DNA from: G963675935 sp963803125
Lineage (GTDB): Bacteria; Planctomycetota; Planctomycetia; Pirellulales; Thermoguttaceae
Reading direction: 5' to 3'
DNA: 64,000 nt
Assembly: GCA_963803125.1 (NCBI GenBank)
Contig: CAWDLR010000004.1
Coordinates: 682,001 to 746,000 of the forward strand
The translations under genes and the position numbers were made by a program. Position 1 is the stretch's first letter; every line of letters starts with the position of its first letter. Shown here in pieces: positions 9,056 to 17,704 of this stretch. The notes under the pieces were generated by a model. That model saw only the letters and a program-made list of their open reading frames with translations, had not been told where the DNA came from and did no database searches.

Positions 9056-11788
9056 ATGAAGCCCATGACCCGCCAGCCAAAAAAGACCAAAAGAAGCAAG
9101 AGGCTAACTCTCAAGGACCGGCTCTCCCGATTGACGTACATCGAGGCCGTCAAACTCCTGGGGGCGGAAGGGCCGCAGTTGATCCGCCAGGGCGCGGCCT
9201 ACGACAATATCGACATCGACCGCGACGTCTATTTTCGCGGCGATCTGTTCCGCCTGAAGCTCCGCGGCATCGGCCAAAGAGGCAGCGACGTTGTGGCGAC
9301 CATCACCACGATGGCCGAAGCGAAGCATCGGCTGCGGATGAACTGCACCGCCTGCGAAACGGTCTGCGAACACATCGGCGCGGCGGTTTCGCTGATCTTG
9401 GAGGAGAAGACCGTCCTGGGCCTGGCGGCGACCCCCGCCGAAAGCCGCCCCCTTGAAATGCTCAGCGAGCAGGAACTGCTCGAACAGGCGCTCCGCGACC
9501 GTCTGGAGCGGGCGAAGACCGAGAAGTTCCGCCTGCAATCGTCCGATCCGCAACGGCCCTGGGCCGATTACACGGTGACCAGCGCCCTGTCGGGCAAGAC
9601 CTATCGCGTGGCCCTGCGCGGCGAAGAGCGAGGCGATTCCTTCTGCTCCTGCCCCGATTTCCGCACGAACACGTTGGGCACCTGCAAGCACATCATGCAC
9701 GTGCTGCACCGCGTCAGGCGGCGGTTCCCCACCTCCGCGAGGAAGAAGCCGTATCGCAACGACGAGCCGTTTGTCCACGTGCTCTACGGCGAGCAGCTTG
9801 CGCTGCGGCTGCAATTGCCCGATCGTCCCAAGCCCGAGCTTGCCGAAGCGGCCGGCGCGTTGGCCGACCGTCCGATCAACGACGTGCGGCGGCTGGTCGA
9901 TTGCCTCAAGCGGCTGGGGCAACTGGGACACGAAGTGAGCGTCTATCCCGACGCCGAGGAATTGATCGAGCGGCGGCTCTTCGAGTTGCACATGCGCGAG
10001 CGGATGGCCGAGATTCGCAAGAATCCGGCGGACCACCCGCTGCGGAAGGCGTTGCTGAAGATCGAGTTGCTCCCCTACCAGCTCGAAGGGGTCGCCTTTG
10101 CGGCCGGCTGCGGCCGCGCCATCCTGGCCGACGACATGGGCCTGGGCAAGACGATCCAGGGGGTGGGCACGGCCGAGATCCTCGCCCGCGAAGCCGGCAT
10201 CGGCCGCGTGTTGGTCGTATGCCCCGCCTCGCTGAAGTCGCAGTGGCGCAACGAAATCCACCGCTTCTCCGACCGCACGGTCCAACTGATCACCGGCACC
10301 GCCGCCGAACGCGCCAGGCAATACGACAACGACGCCTTCTTCACCGTCTGCAACTACGAGCAGGTGCTCCGCGACATCCTGCCGATCGAGCGGGTGCGCT
10401 GGGACCTGATCGTGCTGGACGAGGGGCAGCGGATCAAGAACTGGGAGTCGAAGACGGCGCGGATCGTGAAGGGGCTGCGCTCGAAGTTCGCCCTGGTCCT
10501 TAGCGGCACGCCCTTGGAGAACCGGCTGGACGAATTGTATTCGGTGGTGCAGTTCGTCGACGACCGCCGCCTGCCGCCCGCCTTCCGCTTCTTTCACCGT
10601 CACCGCATCGTTGACGAAAAGGGAAAGGTGCTCGGCTACAAGAACCTCGATCAGTTGCGGGAGAACCTGCGGCCGATCCTGCTCCGCCGCACCCGCGAGT
10701 CGGTGCTGCAGCAGTTGCCGCCGCGCACCAGCGAGATCGTCCGCATCCCGCCGACCGACGAGCAAGCGGCCATGCACGCCGCCCACATGCAGACCGTCTC
10801 GATGATCGCGCGGAAGTCCTTCATCTCCGAGATGGACTTGCTGCGGCTGCAGAAGGCGCTGCTGATGTGCCGCATGTCGGCCGACGGCAGCTTCCTGGTC
10901 GACAAGCAGACGCCCAATTTCTCCAGCAAGCTGGAGTATCTCGGCGAGTTGTTCGACGGGCTGTTCGCCGAGCCCGGCTGCAAGGCCCTGCTCTTCTCGG
11001 AATGGACGACGATGCTCAACCTGATCGAGCCGCTGCTGAGGAAGCGGAAGATCGAGTTCGTGCGGCTGGACGGCTCGGTGCCGCAGAAGAAACGGCAGGA
11101 AATCGTCAATCGCTTCCAGAACGACCCGCAATGCCGGCTGTTCATCACCACCAACGCCGGCTCGACCGGCCTGAATCTGCAAGCGGCCAACACGGTGATC
11201 AACGTCGATCTGCCCTGGAACCCGGCGGTGCTCGAACAGCGCATCGGCCGGGCGCACCGCATGGGCCAGCGGCAGCCGGTGCAGGTCTACGTGCTGGTGA
11301 CGGAAGAGACGATCGAGGAGGGCCTCTTGAATACGCTCTCGGCGAAGCACGACTTGGCCCTGGCGGCCCTCGACGCCGAGTCGGAGGTGACCCAGGTCGA
11401 TCTGCAAAGCGGCATCGAGGAACTGCGGCGGCGGTTGGAGGTGCTGCTGGGGGCCAAGCCCGAGGCGCCGCTGGACGTGACCAAGCGGGAAGAGGTCGTC
11501 GAGCAGGTCGAGCGAGTCGTCGATCGCCGCGACCGCGTGGCGGCGGCCGGCGGCGAAATGCTGGGGGCCGTCTTCAACTTCCTCGGCGAGCTGGTTTCGC
11601 AAGACGGCGCGGAGCCGCCGGCCGACCCGCTCGTGGCCGAGGTCAGCAGCCGGCTGGCCGAATGCGTGGAAGAGGACGCGGCCGGGCGGCCACGGCTGAC
11701 GATCACCCTGCCCGACCGCAACGCCCTCGATTCGCTCGCGCAGACGCTGGCGCGGCTGATGCTGGCCGGCGGCAACAAGGCGGATTGA
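9056..11788 (+). CDS. SWIM zinc-finger SNF2-family helicase
   Basis: About 910 aa. ATG 9056 has AGGAA upstream and begins a basic N-terminus; the frame is open further up to 8897 but reads as non-coding. Two cysteine/histidine clusters occur: CTACETVCEH near residue 100 and a canonical SWIM finger CSCPDF...CKHIMH near residue 197. The SNF2 ATPase follows: DDMGLGKT (Walker A, about 359), LIVLDEGQRIKN (motif II with DEGQ instead of DEAH, about 455), LSGTPLENR (motif III), RLDGS and the motif VI IGRAHRMGQR near 727. Bacterial SWIM-SNF2 proteins are DNA-dependent ATPases of unclear role, often related to stress or phage defence. It is convergent with the next gene. Confidence 0.92.
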   Translation: MKPMTRQPKKTKRSKRLTLKDRLSRLTYIEAVKLLGAEGPQLIRQGAAYDNIDIDRDVYFRGDLFRLKLRGIGQRGSDVVATITTMAEAKHRLRMNCTACETVCEHIGAAVSLILEEKTVLGLAATPAESRPLEMLSEQELLEQALRDRLERAKTEKFRLQSSDPQRPWADYTVTSALSGKTYRVALRGEERGDSFCSCPDFRTNTLGTCKHIMHVLHRVRRRFPTSARKKPYRNDEPFVHVLYGEQLALRLQLPDRPKPELAEAAGALADRPINDVRRLVDCLKRLGQLGHEVSVYPDAEELIERRLFELHMRERMAEIRKNPADHPLRKALLKIELLPYQLEGVAFAAGCGRAILADDMGLGKTIQGVGTAEILAREAGIGRVLVVCPASLKSQWRNEIHRFSDRTVQLITGTAAERARQYDNDAFFTVCNYEQVLRDILPIERVRWDLIVLDEGQRIKNWESKTARIVKGLRSKFALVLSGTPLENRLDELYSVVQFVDDRRLPPAFRFFHRHRIVDEKGKVLGYKNLDQLRENLRPILLRRTRESVLQQLPPRTSEIVRIPPTDEQAAMHAAHMQTVSMIARKSFISEMDLLRLQKALLMCRMSADGSFLVDKQTPNFSSKLEYLGELFDGLFAEPGCKALLFSEWTTMLNLIEPLLRKRKIEFVRLDGSVPQKKRQEIVNRFQNDPQCRLFITTNAGSTGLNLQAANTVINVDLPWNPAVLEQRIGRAHRMGQRQPVQVYVLVTEETIEEGLLNTLSAKHDLALAALDAESEVTQVDLQSGIEELRRRLEVLLGAKPEAPLDVTKREEVVEQVERVVDRRDRVAAAGGEMLGAVFNFLGELVSQDGAEPPADPLVAEVSSRLAECVEEDAAGRPRLTITLPDRNALDSLAQTLARLMLAGGNKAD

Positions 11789-11828
11789 CTACGACGCCGT
11801 CCAAAGAGTTCTCGTCAGCGAGAAACGC

Positions 11829-11877
11829 CCCCCGATTGCAATCGGGGAGCTTTCCTGGGCGGCAGGAATTTCCTGCA
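11829..11877. terminator. Two hairpins between convergent genes (candidate bidirectional terminator)
   Basis: CCCCGATTGCAATCGGGG (about 11829-11846) is a perfect palindrome and GCAGGAATTTCCTGC (about 11862-11876) a second. Both lie in the 96-bp gap between the stop of the SNF2 gene and the stop of the facing surface-protein gene. There is no strong T-run, so factor-independent termination is not certain. Confidence 0.45.
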
Positions 11878-11884
11878 ACGCCTA

Positions 11885-14800
11885 CTACGCCGACAGCAGG
11901 TCGCTGCCGTCGTAGAGCCAGTCCGCCTTGGCGGAAGCCGTCGCGTTTGCCGCCACAGCTGCCCACACCGCCTCGCTTGCCGCCGAGCTCTGCGGGCCGG
12001 CGACGCTCAGTGTGCCGCTGAGCGTCGAGGAGTGCCCGGCCTTGTCGACGGCGGTAATCGAGTACGCATGCGTGCCGACGGCAAGTGCGCCGACGACCGC
12101 GGCGTAGTTCACCCCTTGCGCTGCGGCGTACGGCCCGTAAATCTGCGAGACGTTCGCGTTGTCGATCGTGACGCTGCAACTGGCAATGCCGTCGGAGTCG
12201 AGTGCGTTCCAGGTGAGCACTTTTTTCGCCGCCGCAAAGACCACGCTGCTGATCGTCGGGCCGGTGTTCGTCACGGCAACCGCGTCAAACGAGCCGGAGT
12301 AGTCGGATGAGCGGCCGGCCTTGTCGGTGACGGTAATCGTGTAGGTATGGTGGCCGGCGGCAACCACGCCGACGACCGCGGCGTAGTTCACCCCCTGCGC
12401 CGCGGCATACGGCCCGTAAATCCGCGAGACGTTCGCGTTGTCGAGCTTGACGCTACAAGCCGCCACGCCGTCGGCGTCAACGGCGTTAAAGGTCAGCACT
12501 CTTGTCGCCGCCGCAAACACCACGCTGCCGATCGTCGGCCCGTTGTTCGTCCCGGCAACCACGTCGAACGAACCGGAGAACGTGGACGAGTGGCCGGCCT
12601 TGTCGCTGGCGGTGATCACGTAGCTGTGGTGGCCAACGGCCAGCACGGCGGTGGACGCCGAGTAATTCACGCCCGGGGCGGCCTGGTAGGGACCGTAAAC
12701 CTGCGAGACGTTCTTGCCGTCGATTTGCAGATGAGAACCGGCCACGCCATCGCTATCGGCCGCGTTCCAGCTAATCACCCTCTTCGCCGCCGAGAACACC
12801 ACGCTGCCGATCGTCGGGCCCGCGGGAACCGGCGGGGTGGTATTCGGCGTGACCGTCACCGGGGTGGAGGCGAATGTCCAGCCGGCGGGCGAACTGGCGC
12901 CGAAATTGACGTGGGTCGCGGCGCTGGCGGCGGAGTTCAAGGTGAAGTCGGCGGTGTAGAGCCGTTGCGTCGCCGCTCCCGGCCAATTCTGGCTCAAGTC
13001 GGCCCAACCCACCAGCACGTACTTGTCGGTGCTCGGATCGCCGTCGCCGTCGTCGGTATCATCCTGCGGCGTCTCCTGCGTAATTTCGCCGTTTGCCAGC
13101 ACGTTGCTCAGGCCGTTGAAGGTGAGCTGCGACGAATTGTAGTACATCCGCAGTCCCAGGCCGGAGAGCGCCGGGTCGGAGGGATTGGTGCTGTAATTCA
13201 CGTCGAAGGTCACGTCGCCGCCCGGGGTCGCCGAGATGCTGGTTTGGCTGGGCGTGACGATCTGGCTGCCCGTCGTCTGGCTGTCCGAGGACATGGCCGA
13301 GGCCCCTGCGCAGCTTGCCATCGCACTTGACAACGAGGATGAACTCACCGTCCCCACGAAATACGAATCCAGGAAGCTCTTGACTTCGGCCGGAGTGGTT
13401 CGCGTCGCTCCCGCGCCGATCAGGCCATCGGTCGTCCAGTTTCCGCCGGGATCGCTCAGGTATTGCAAAATCAACATGCCGTCGGTCAGGGCGTCGCACT
13501 GGCCGTTGCCGTTGACGTTGAGCATTGTCGTCGAGGCCGCGTCGAGATACGACTTAATCTCGTCGTGCGTGGTTCGCGTCGCTCCCGCGTCAATCGTATC
13601 GGCGGTCGTCCAGGCGCCGTTGGGATCGAACAAATAACGCATGATCAGAGCGCCGTCGGTCGGCAGGTCACAGTCGCCGTCGCCGTTGACGTTGAGATTG
13701 GGCTCGATTGCGGTGACGTTGATGCCAGTGCCCTTGGTCTCGAGGTTTGTCGCGTCCCGGAAAGCGTAGTCGCCGGGAGCCCCGTCGTCGGGCGTCCCGG
13801 AGAAGTGTATGGTGCTCGTCCCCGTCGCACTGCTATTTAGGGTGAAATTGGCCACGAATAAGGTCACGGGCAGGGCCTGGTTCGGCCATTGTCCGGCCGC
13901 GTCGAGCCAAGAGACCATGATGTAAGTGTCACAGCCGGGGAACGCGGTGCTGTCCGACTGGCCGGTCTCCACTGAGATGCGACTCGTCTGCAACAAGCTT
14001 GAAGGTTGAAAGCCGGTGAAGGTCATGAAGGACGAGTCGTAGTACATTTTCAGGCCAAGGCCCGACAACGTGGAGTTGTTCGTCGAGGTGGTGTATTGAA
14101 CGGGGACGCTGACCGATCCTCCGGCCACCGAATACAGATCGTCGGGAAGAATGGTCTGGCAGTGGGGAGCATCGCAATTGTAGATGTTGATCGTCGCGGT
14201 GTTGACAAGAAGGTTCCCGTCCGTAAGGGTCATGGTGGCGGTTCGGGGAAAGTCGGCGGCGGCGTTGTCGAGGACGACCAAAGCGACGTCCACGTACGAG
14301 TCGCCGGGAGCAATGGTCACGGAGTTGCCCGTCACCAACGTTCCAACCGCGCTCGGCGCTGGGTCGGTTTGCAGTTCATAGTCCGAGCCCGAGGTATCGG
14401 CGGCGTCGCTGTACCGTACGGCTGCTCCCGTGATGGTGAAGTTGACCTTCAGCGCGTAGGTTGTGTCTCCGGTGCGACTGATGCGGAAGGTGCTGTCGGT
14501 GGACGGCTCGATGGCATAGGCAGTCAGCGCCGACAGCGACAAGGAGAATTCGTTGTACACAATGGCGATTGCCGCGCCGCTGGATGCGCCGACCTGGTAG
14601 CCGCTCCCGCTCTCAATCCTGAAGGTTGCGGTTCTGCTGGCTATCGTGGGCTTGCTGACCAGAGTGGCCAAAGTGACATCCAGGGACGACTGGCCGGCGG
14701 GAATGGTCACCGAGTTGCCCGTCAGCGTTGTCCCGCCGACGCTCAGGGTGTAGTCGGGGTCGCCGTCGCCGTGGCCGTCGCGGACGGCGTCGCCCCCGGT

Positions 14801-15758
14801 GGTGAAATTCACCGTCAGGTCGGATCTCGGGTCGCCCGTGCGAACGAGGTGGTAGACGGCGGCGCCCAATGGCGCTGCGATCGAGGCCTCGCTTGCCGAG
14901 ACGCTAATGACGTTCCGAATTCTCGTTGATGAGGCTGATGGTCGCGCTATCGCAGGGGGCTGCGCTGATGGCATAGCCAGTCCCCGGCTGCAATGTCATC
15001 GTCGCCGTTTCCGTTGCTGCGACGGCGCTGGTCACCGTCAAGGTGACATCGACATGGTCGCTGCCTGCCGCAATCGTGACGCTGTTGGTCGCCGGATTGC
15101 CGGAAGCGCCGCTTAGGGTGTAGCCCGTGCCGGTCATGTCGAAGTAGACCGTGAGCGGCCGGGTGATGGAGGCGCCTGCGCGGGTGATCTCAAACGTGCC
15201 GGTATCCGAGGGCCAACCGGCCCAGGGGTCGGTCGCCGCCACCGACATTAGGGGTTGGGCGATGCTGATATTGACGGTCGCGTCGTCGGGATTGCCAACG
15301 TCATAGCCGCTCCCCGGCTCCACCTGCAAAATCGCGGCTTCTGTCGGCTGGCTGCCGCCGAGCACCGTCAGCGTGACGTCCACGAACGACCGGGTGGCGG
15401 GAATCGTCACCTGGATGTCGCCCAGGTTGTCCACGATCTGGACCGCGCCGCCTGTGAGGCTAAAATCTCCCAGCTTCGCACTGCCGCCGTTCGCGTTAAG
15501 GTTGACAACTAGCGGGTTGTTCGTCGTATAGTCCGTCCGGCTGACCCTGAAGGTGCCGGTGCCGCCGCTGACGTCTCCGGCCGTTGGGTCCGGCGCTAGG
15601 ATGCTCACCACCGTGTCGCCGAGACTGAGCAAACGCCTATCCTCAAGCGCCTCGAACCGCAGCCCGCGGTGGAATGCGTCGCGCCGAGCGGCCGAGGCGC
15701 GTTGATCTGAGTGCCGTTGACGTTTGCTGCCGTGGAAAGAAACAATGGTGGTAGACAT
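11885..15758 (-). CDS. Giant cell-surface protein with beta-sandwich, cohesin-like and dockerin-like domains, frameshifted
   Basis: About 1290 aa after repairing a one-base frame change near 14911-14921. ATG 15758 follows GGGAG. Order: LEPR-XLL-type motif FEALEDRRLLS (about 35-45); four or five Calx-beta-like domains, each with a VTIPAxxSxVDVTL strand; a cohesin-like domain; a dockerin-like pair (LNVNGDGDCDLPTDGALIMR and LNVNGNGQCDALTDGMLILQ); a second cohesin-like domain with GLGLRMYYNSSQ; three 86-aa repeats with the core IDGKNVSQVYGPY; and the C-terminal tag SAKADWLYDGSDLLSA. It has no catalytic motif, so a structural or adhesive role on the cell surface is the likely job. It shares its last four modules with the S53 protease at 4958-8358. 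Confidence 0.85.
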
Positions 15759-16058
15759 TGAAAGCTCCCTTTTCTGGCAAAAGGCAGGGAATTCGTCGGA
15801 TGGAGCGTTTGGGTAACGCTAATCATCTATAGCTTGTGCCCCGCTGCGTAATGGCTCATAGGGGGTGAATTTGCGCATTTCCCCGCGGCAACCGTCAAAG
15901 TTGCTGCAACCAGAAGAATCTTTGTAATCGGATTATGTTCCGCCCTTCCCTGGGCCGAAACACTAGGAGATGCCCCCCGGCTGCGCGCGTATTCCACCGC
16001 CGTTCCACGCCAAGCGGAGCGGTAAACCGGGGGATCTGTGCAAAGAAGAATGCCGCCG
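15759..16058. other. Divergent promoter region
   Basis: Three hundred bases between the divergent surface-protein and omptin-like genes. It must contain both promoters, but I can point to no convincing element and no coding frame. Confidence 0.35.
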
Positions 16059-17366
16059 ATGAACGCAGTCAGGCTGATAGCGGGTTGCACGGTCCTGGCG
16101 CTTGCCGCCTGCTTTGCCGCCGGCCCGGCATGGGGCGGGGGAGAGGTCACCGTTGTCGGCGTGGCTTGGCAGTCGCCGCGGGCAGCGGACCCAATTCCGG
16201 ACAACGCCGCCGCCCAGCCGATCTCGCCGTGTCCCGTTGGCCAATCACCCACGCCCCAATCGTCCACGGCGGAACCCATCGCCACCCCTCCGCCCGAGGC
16301 TCCCGCGCAACCCACGTTGGACGACGACGGCAGCGAGTTTCACGAAGAGCTGTGCGACTTCGAACGTTGGCTCGACGGATTCGGCCTGAGCTGTTGGACG
16401 ATCGACTACCGCTATCGTGCCCTGGCGGGCAGCGGGCTGACCAGCACCTTCGGCACGAGCCAGCCGCCGCCGACCGGCTATGCCCCATTGAGCCAACTCA
16501 ACTTTCCGCTGAACTCAAGCTGGCACGGCATACGAATCGAGCGGGACCAGCCGACCTGGGGAGTGCATTTCGAGTGGATGGCCCCGCAGCAGGGCATCGA
16601 CGGGCAGATGACCGACTGCGACTGGAGATACTCCGCTCCGCCCAGCCCCGATCAGCAGTTCACCGATCTGGGTTACGCCTGGGAGCGCTTTGCCGAGGGC
16701 CAAATGGTTGACCTTGGGCTCGACTTCCAGTTGTGCGATCACGTTTACAGGTTTCCCATCGAGGTTTGGCCCACCATCGGATTCCGCTGGCAGCGATTCG
16801 ACATCGACTGCCACGACGGCGCGCAGCCGAAATACGACAACCAATGGCTTCCCACGTCCGACCAATATCCCGGCAACGTCATCACCTTCAACCAGCAGTT
16901 CTACGTCGCCTATCTCGGCGGCCAGTTTCGCCTGAGGATCAGGTCGGTCCTGCTGACTCTCCAAGCGGATTGGGGATATACCTGGGCGTACAATATCGAC
17001 CACCATCTGGATTGCGCCGGCGATCTGTATACGATGGAAGCCACCGAAGGCAATTCCTGGCATCTCGGCTTCACCGCGGAAGTCCCGGTGACTTGCCACT
17101 TCTCTTTCGGTTTCCAATGCGATCACCTGGAGATCCGCACCTCGGGAACGCATCACCTCCAGAACTTGCCGCTCGGCGAGGACTATAGCTGGACCAACGG
17201 AGTCTCCGTCGACTCGAACCAGAACGTCGCTGATGGCGTTCCTGCGATTCCGCCTGTAGTAGAGCGCGACTCGAAGAGCGTGGTTGGAAAGGCATACCGG
17301 CCGCCGGCGGTCGGCGATCAGCCTTCAGCATTCTCGAAAGCGTGGCTGGGCGAGCCGAGCGAGTGA
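16059..17366 (+). CDS. Omptin-like outer-membrane aspartyl protease
   Basis: About 435 aa. Signal peptide at residues 1-26 (VRLIAGCTVLALAACFAAG), then a Pro-rich linker of about 60 aa and a barrel-like domain of alternating aromatic strands. The omptin active-site pairs appear in the right order: MTDCDW near residue 186 corresponds to the Asp-x-Asp pair of OmpT (VDQDW), and NIDHHLD near 318 to its Asp-x-His pair (NDEHYD). The strands around them, YVAYLGGQFRLR and GYTWAYN, also follow the OmpT pattern. Omptins cleave surface or host peptides between basic residues. The starts at 16038 and 16050 are less likely because ATG 16059 is best spaced from AAGAAG. The match is by motif and topology only; a Pom-like porin is the main alternative. 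Confidence 0.6.
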   Translation: MNAVRLIAGCTVLALAACFAAGPAWGGGEVTVVGVAWQSPRAADPIPDNAAAQPISPCPVGQSPTPQSSTAEPIATPPPEAPAQPTLDDDGSEFHEELCDFERWLDGFGLSCWTIDYRYRALAGSGLTSTFGTSQPPPTGYAPLSQLNFPLNSSWHGIRIERDQPTWGVHFEWMAPQQGIDGQMTDCDWRYSAPPSPDQQFTDLGYAWERFAEGQMVDLGLDFQLCDHVYRFPIEVWPTIGFRWQRFDIDCHDGAQPKYDNQWLPTSDQYPGNVITFNQQFYVAYLGGQFRLRIRSVLLTLQADWGYTWAYNIDHHLDCAGDLYTMEATEGNSWHLGFTAEVPVTCHFSFGFQCDHLEIRTSGTHHLQNLPLGEDYSWTNGVSVDSNQNVADGVPAIPPVVERDSKSVVGKAYRPPAVGDQPSAFSKAWLGEPSE

Positions 17367-17371
17367 TGCGA

Positions 17372-17704
17372 CTATGGTTGTTTGCCCGGGCGGCGTGGTT
17401 CAACTGCGATTGTGGCGTCCACGGCTTGAGCCAAGCGGTCCAAGACGTCGGAACGTAATGTCCGCGTTCCTTCGAGAAACTCGCACAGCGTTTGCGACGA
17501 GATGCCCGCATCGGCGGCCACCTCGCGCACCAAGCGACCGCTGCGATGAACCGCCCGGCGCAGGTGTCCGCTGAAGGTGTCTTCAGCCTGGGCCTCCATC
17601 ATTCGGACGTGCCGTTCAGTTAACTCCGGGAATTCGGCGGCGATCCGCGCCCGATCCCGCCGCAGTTGCTCGTTCAATTCTGGCGATATGCGGTCTTGCG
17701 GCAT
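17372..17704 (-). CDS. Small HTH (XRE/Cro-like) DNA-binding protein
   Basis: 110 aa. The second half has a Cro/CI-type helix-turn-helix: VREVAADAGISSQTLCEFLEG followed by TLRSDVLDRLAQAVDA, as in single-domain antitoxin-type or phage-type regulators. The first half is acidic and helical. Its start lies inside the end of the TPR gene (31-base overlap, different frame), so it is probably translated from the same mRNA by coupling. It may regulate that operon. No partner toxin is visible next to it. Confidence 0.75.
   Translation of the reverse strand: MPQDRISPELNEQLRRDRARIAAEFPELTERHVRMMEAQAEDTFSGHLRRAVHRSGRLVREVAADAGISSQTLCEFLEGTRTLRSDVLDRLAQAVDATIAVEPRRPGKQP

Noticed and set aside
9104..11602. 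Long minus-strand ORF (832 codons) opposite the SNF2 helicase
   Set aside because: It is the antisense frame of a high-GC gene. The plus strand has all helicase motifs, while the minus frame is rich in Gln, His, Arg and Leu and has no domain.
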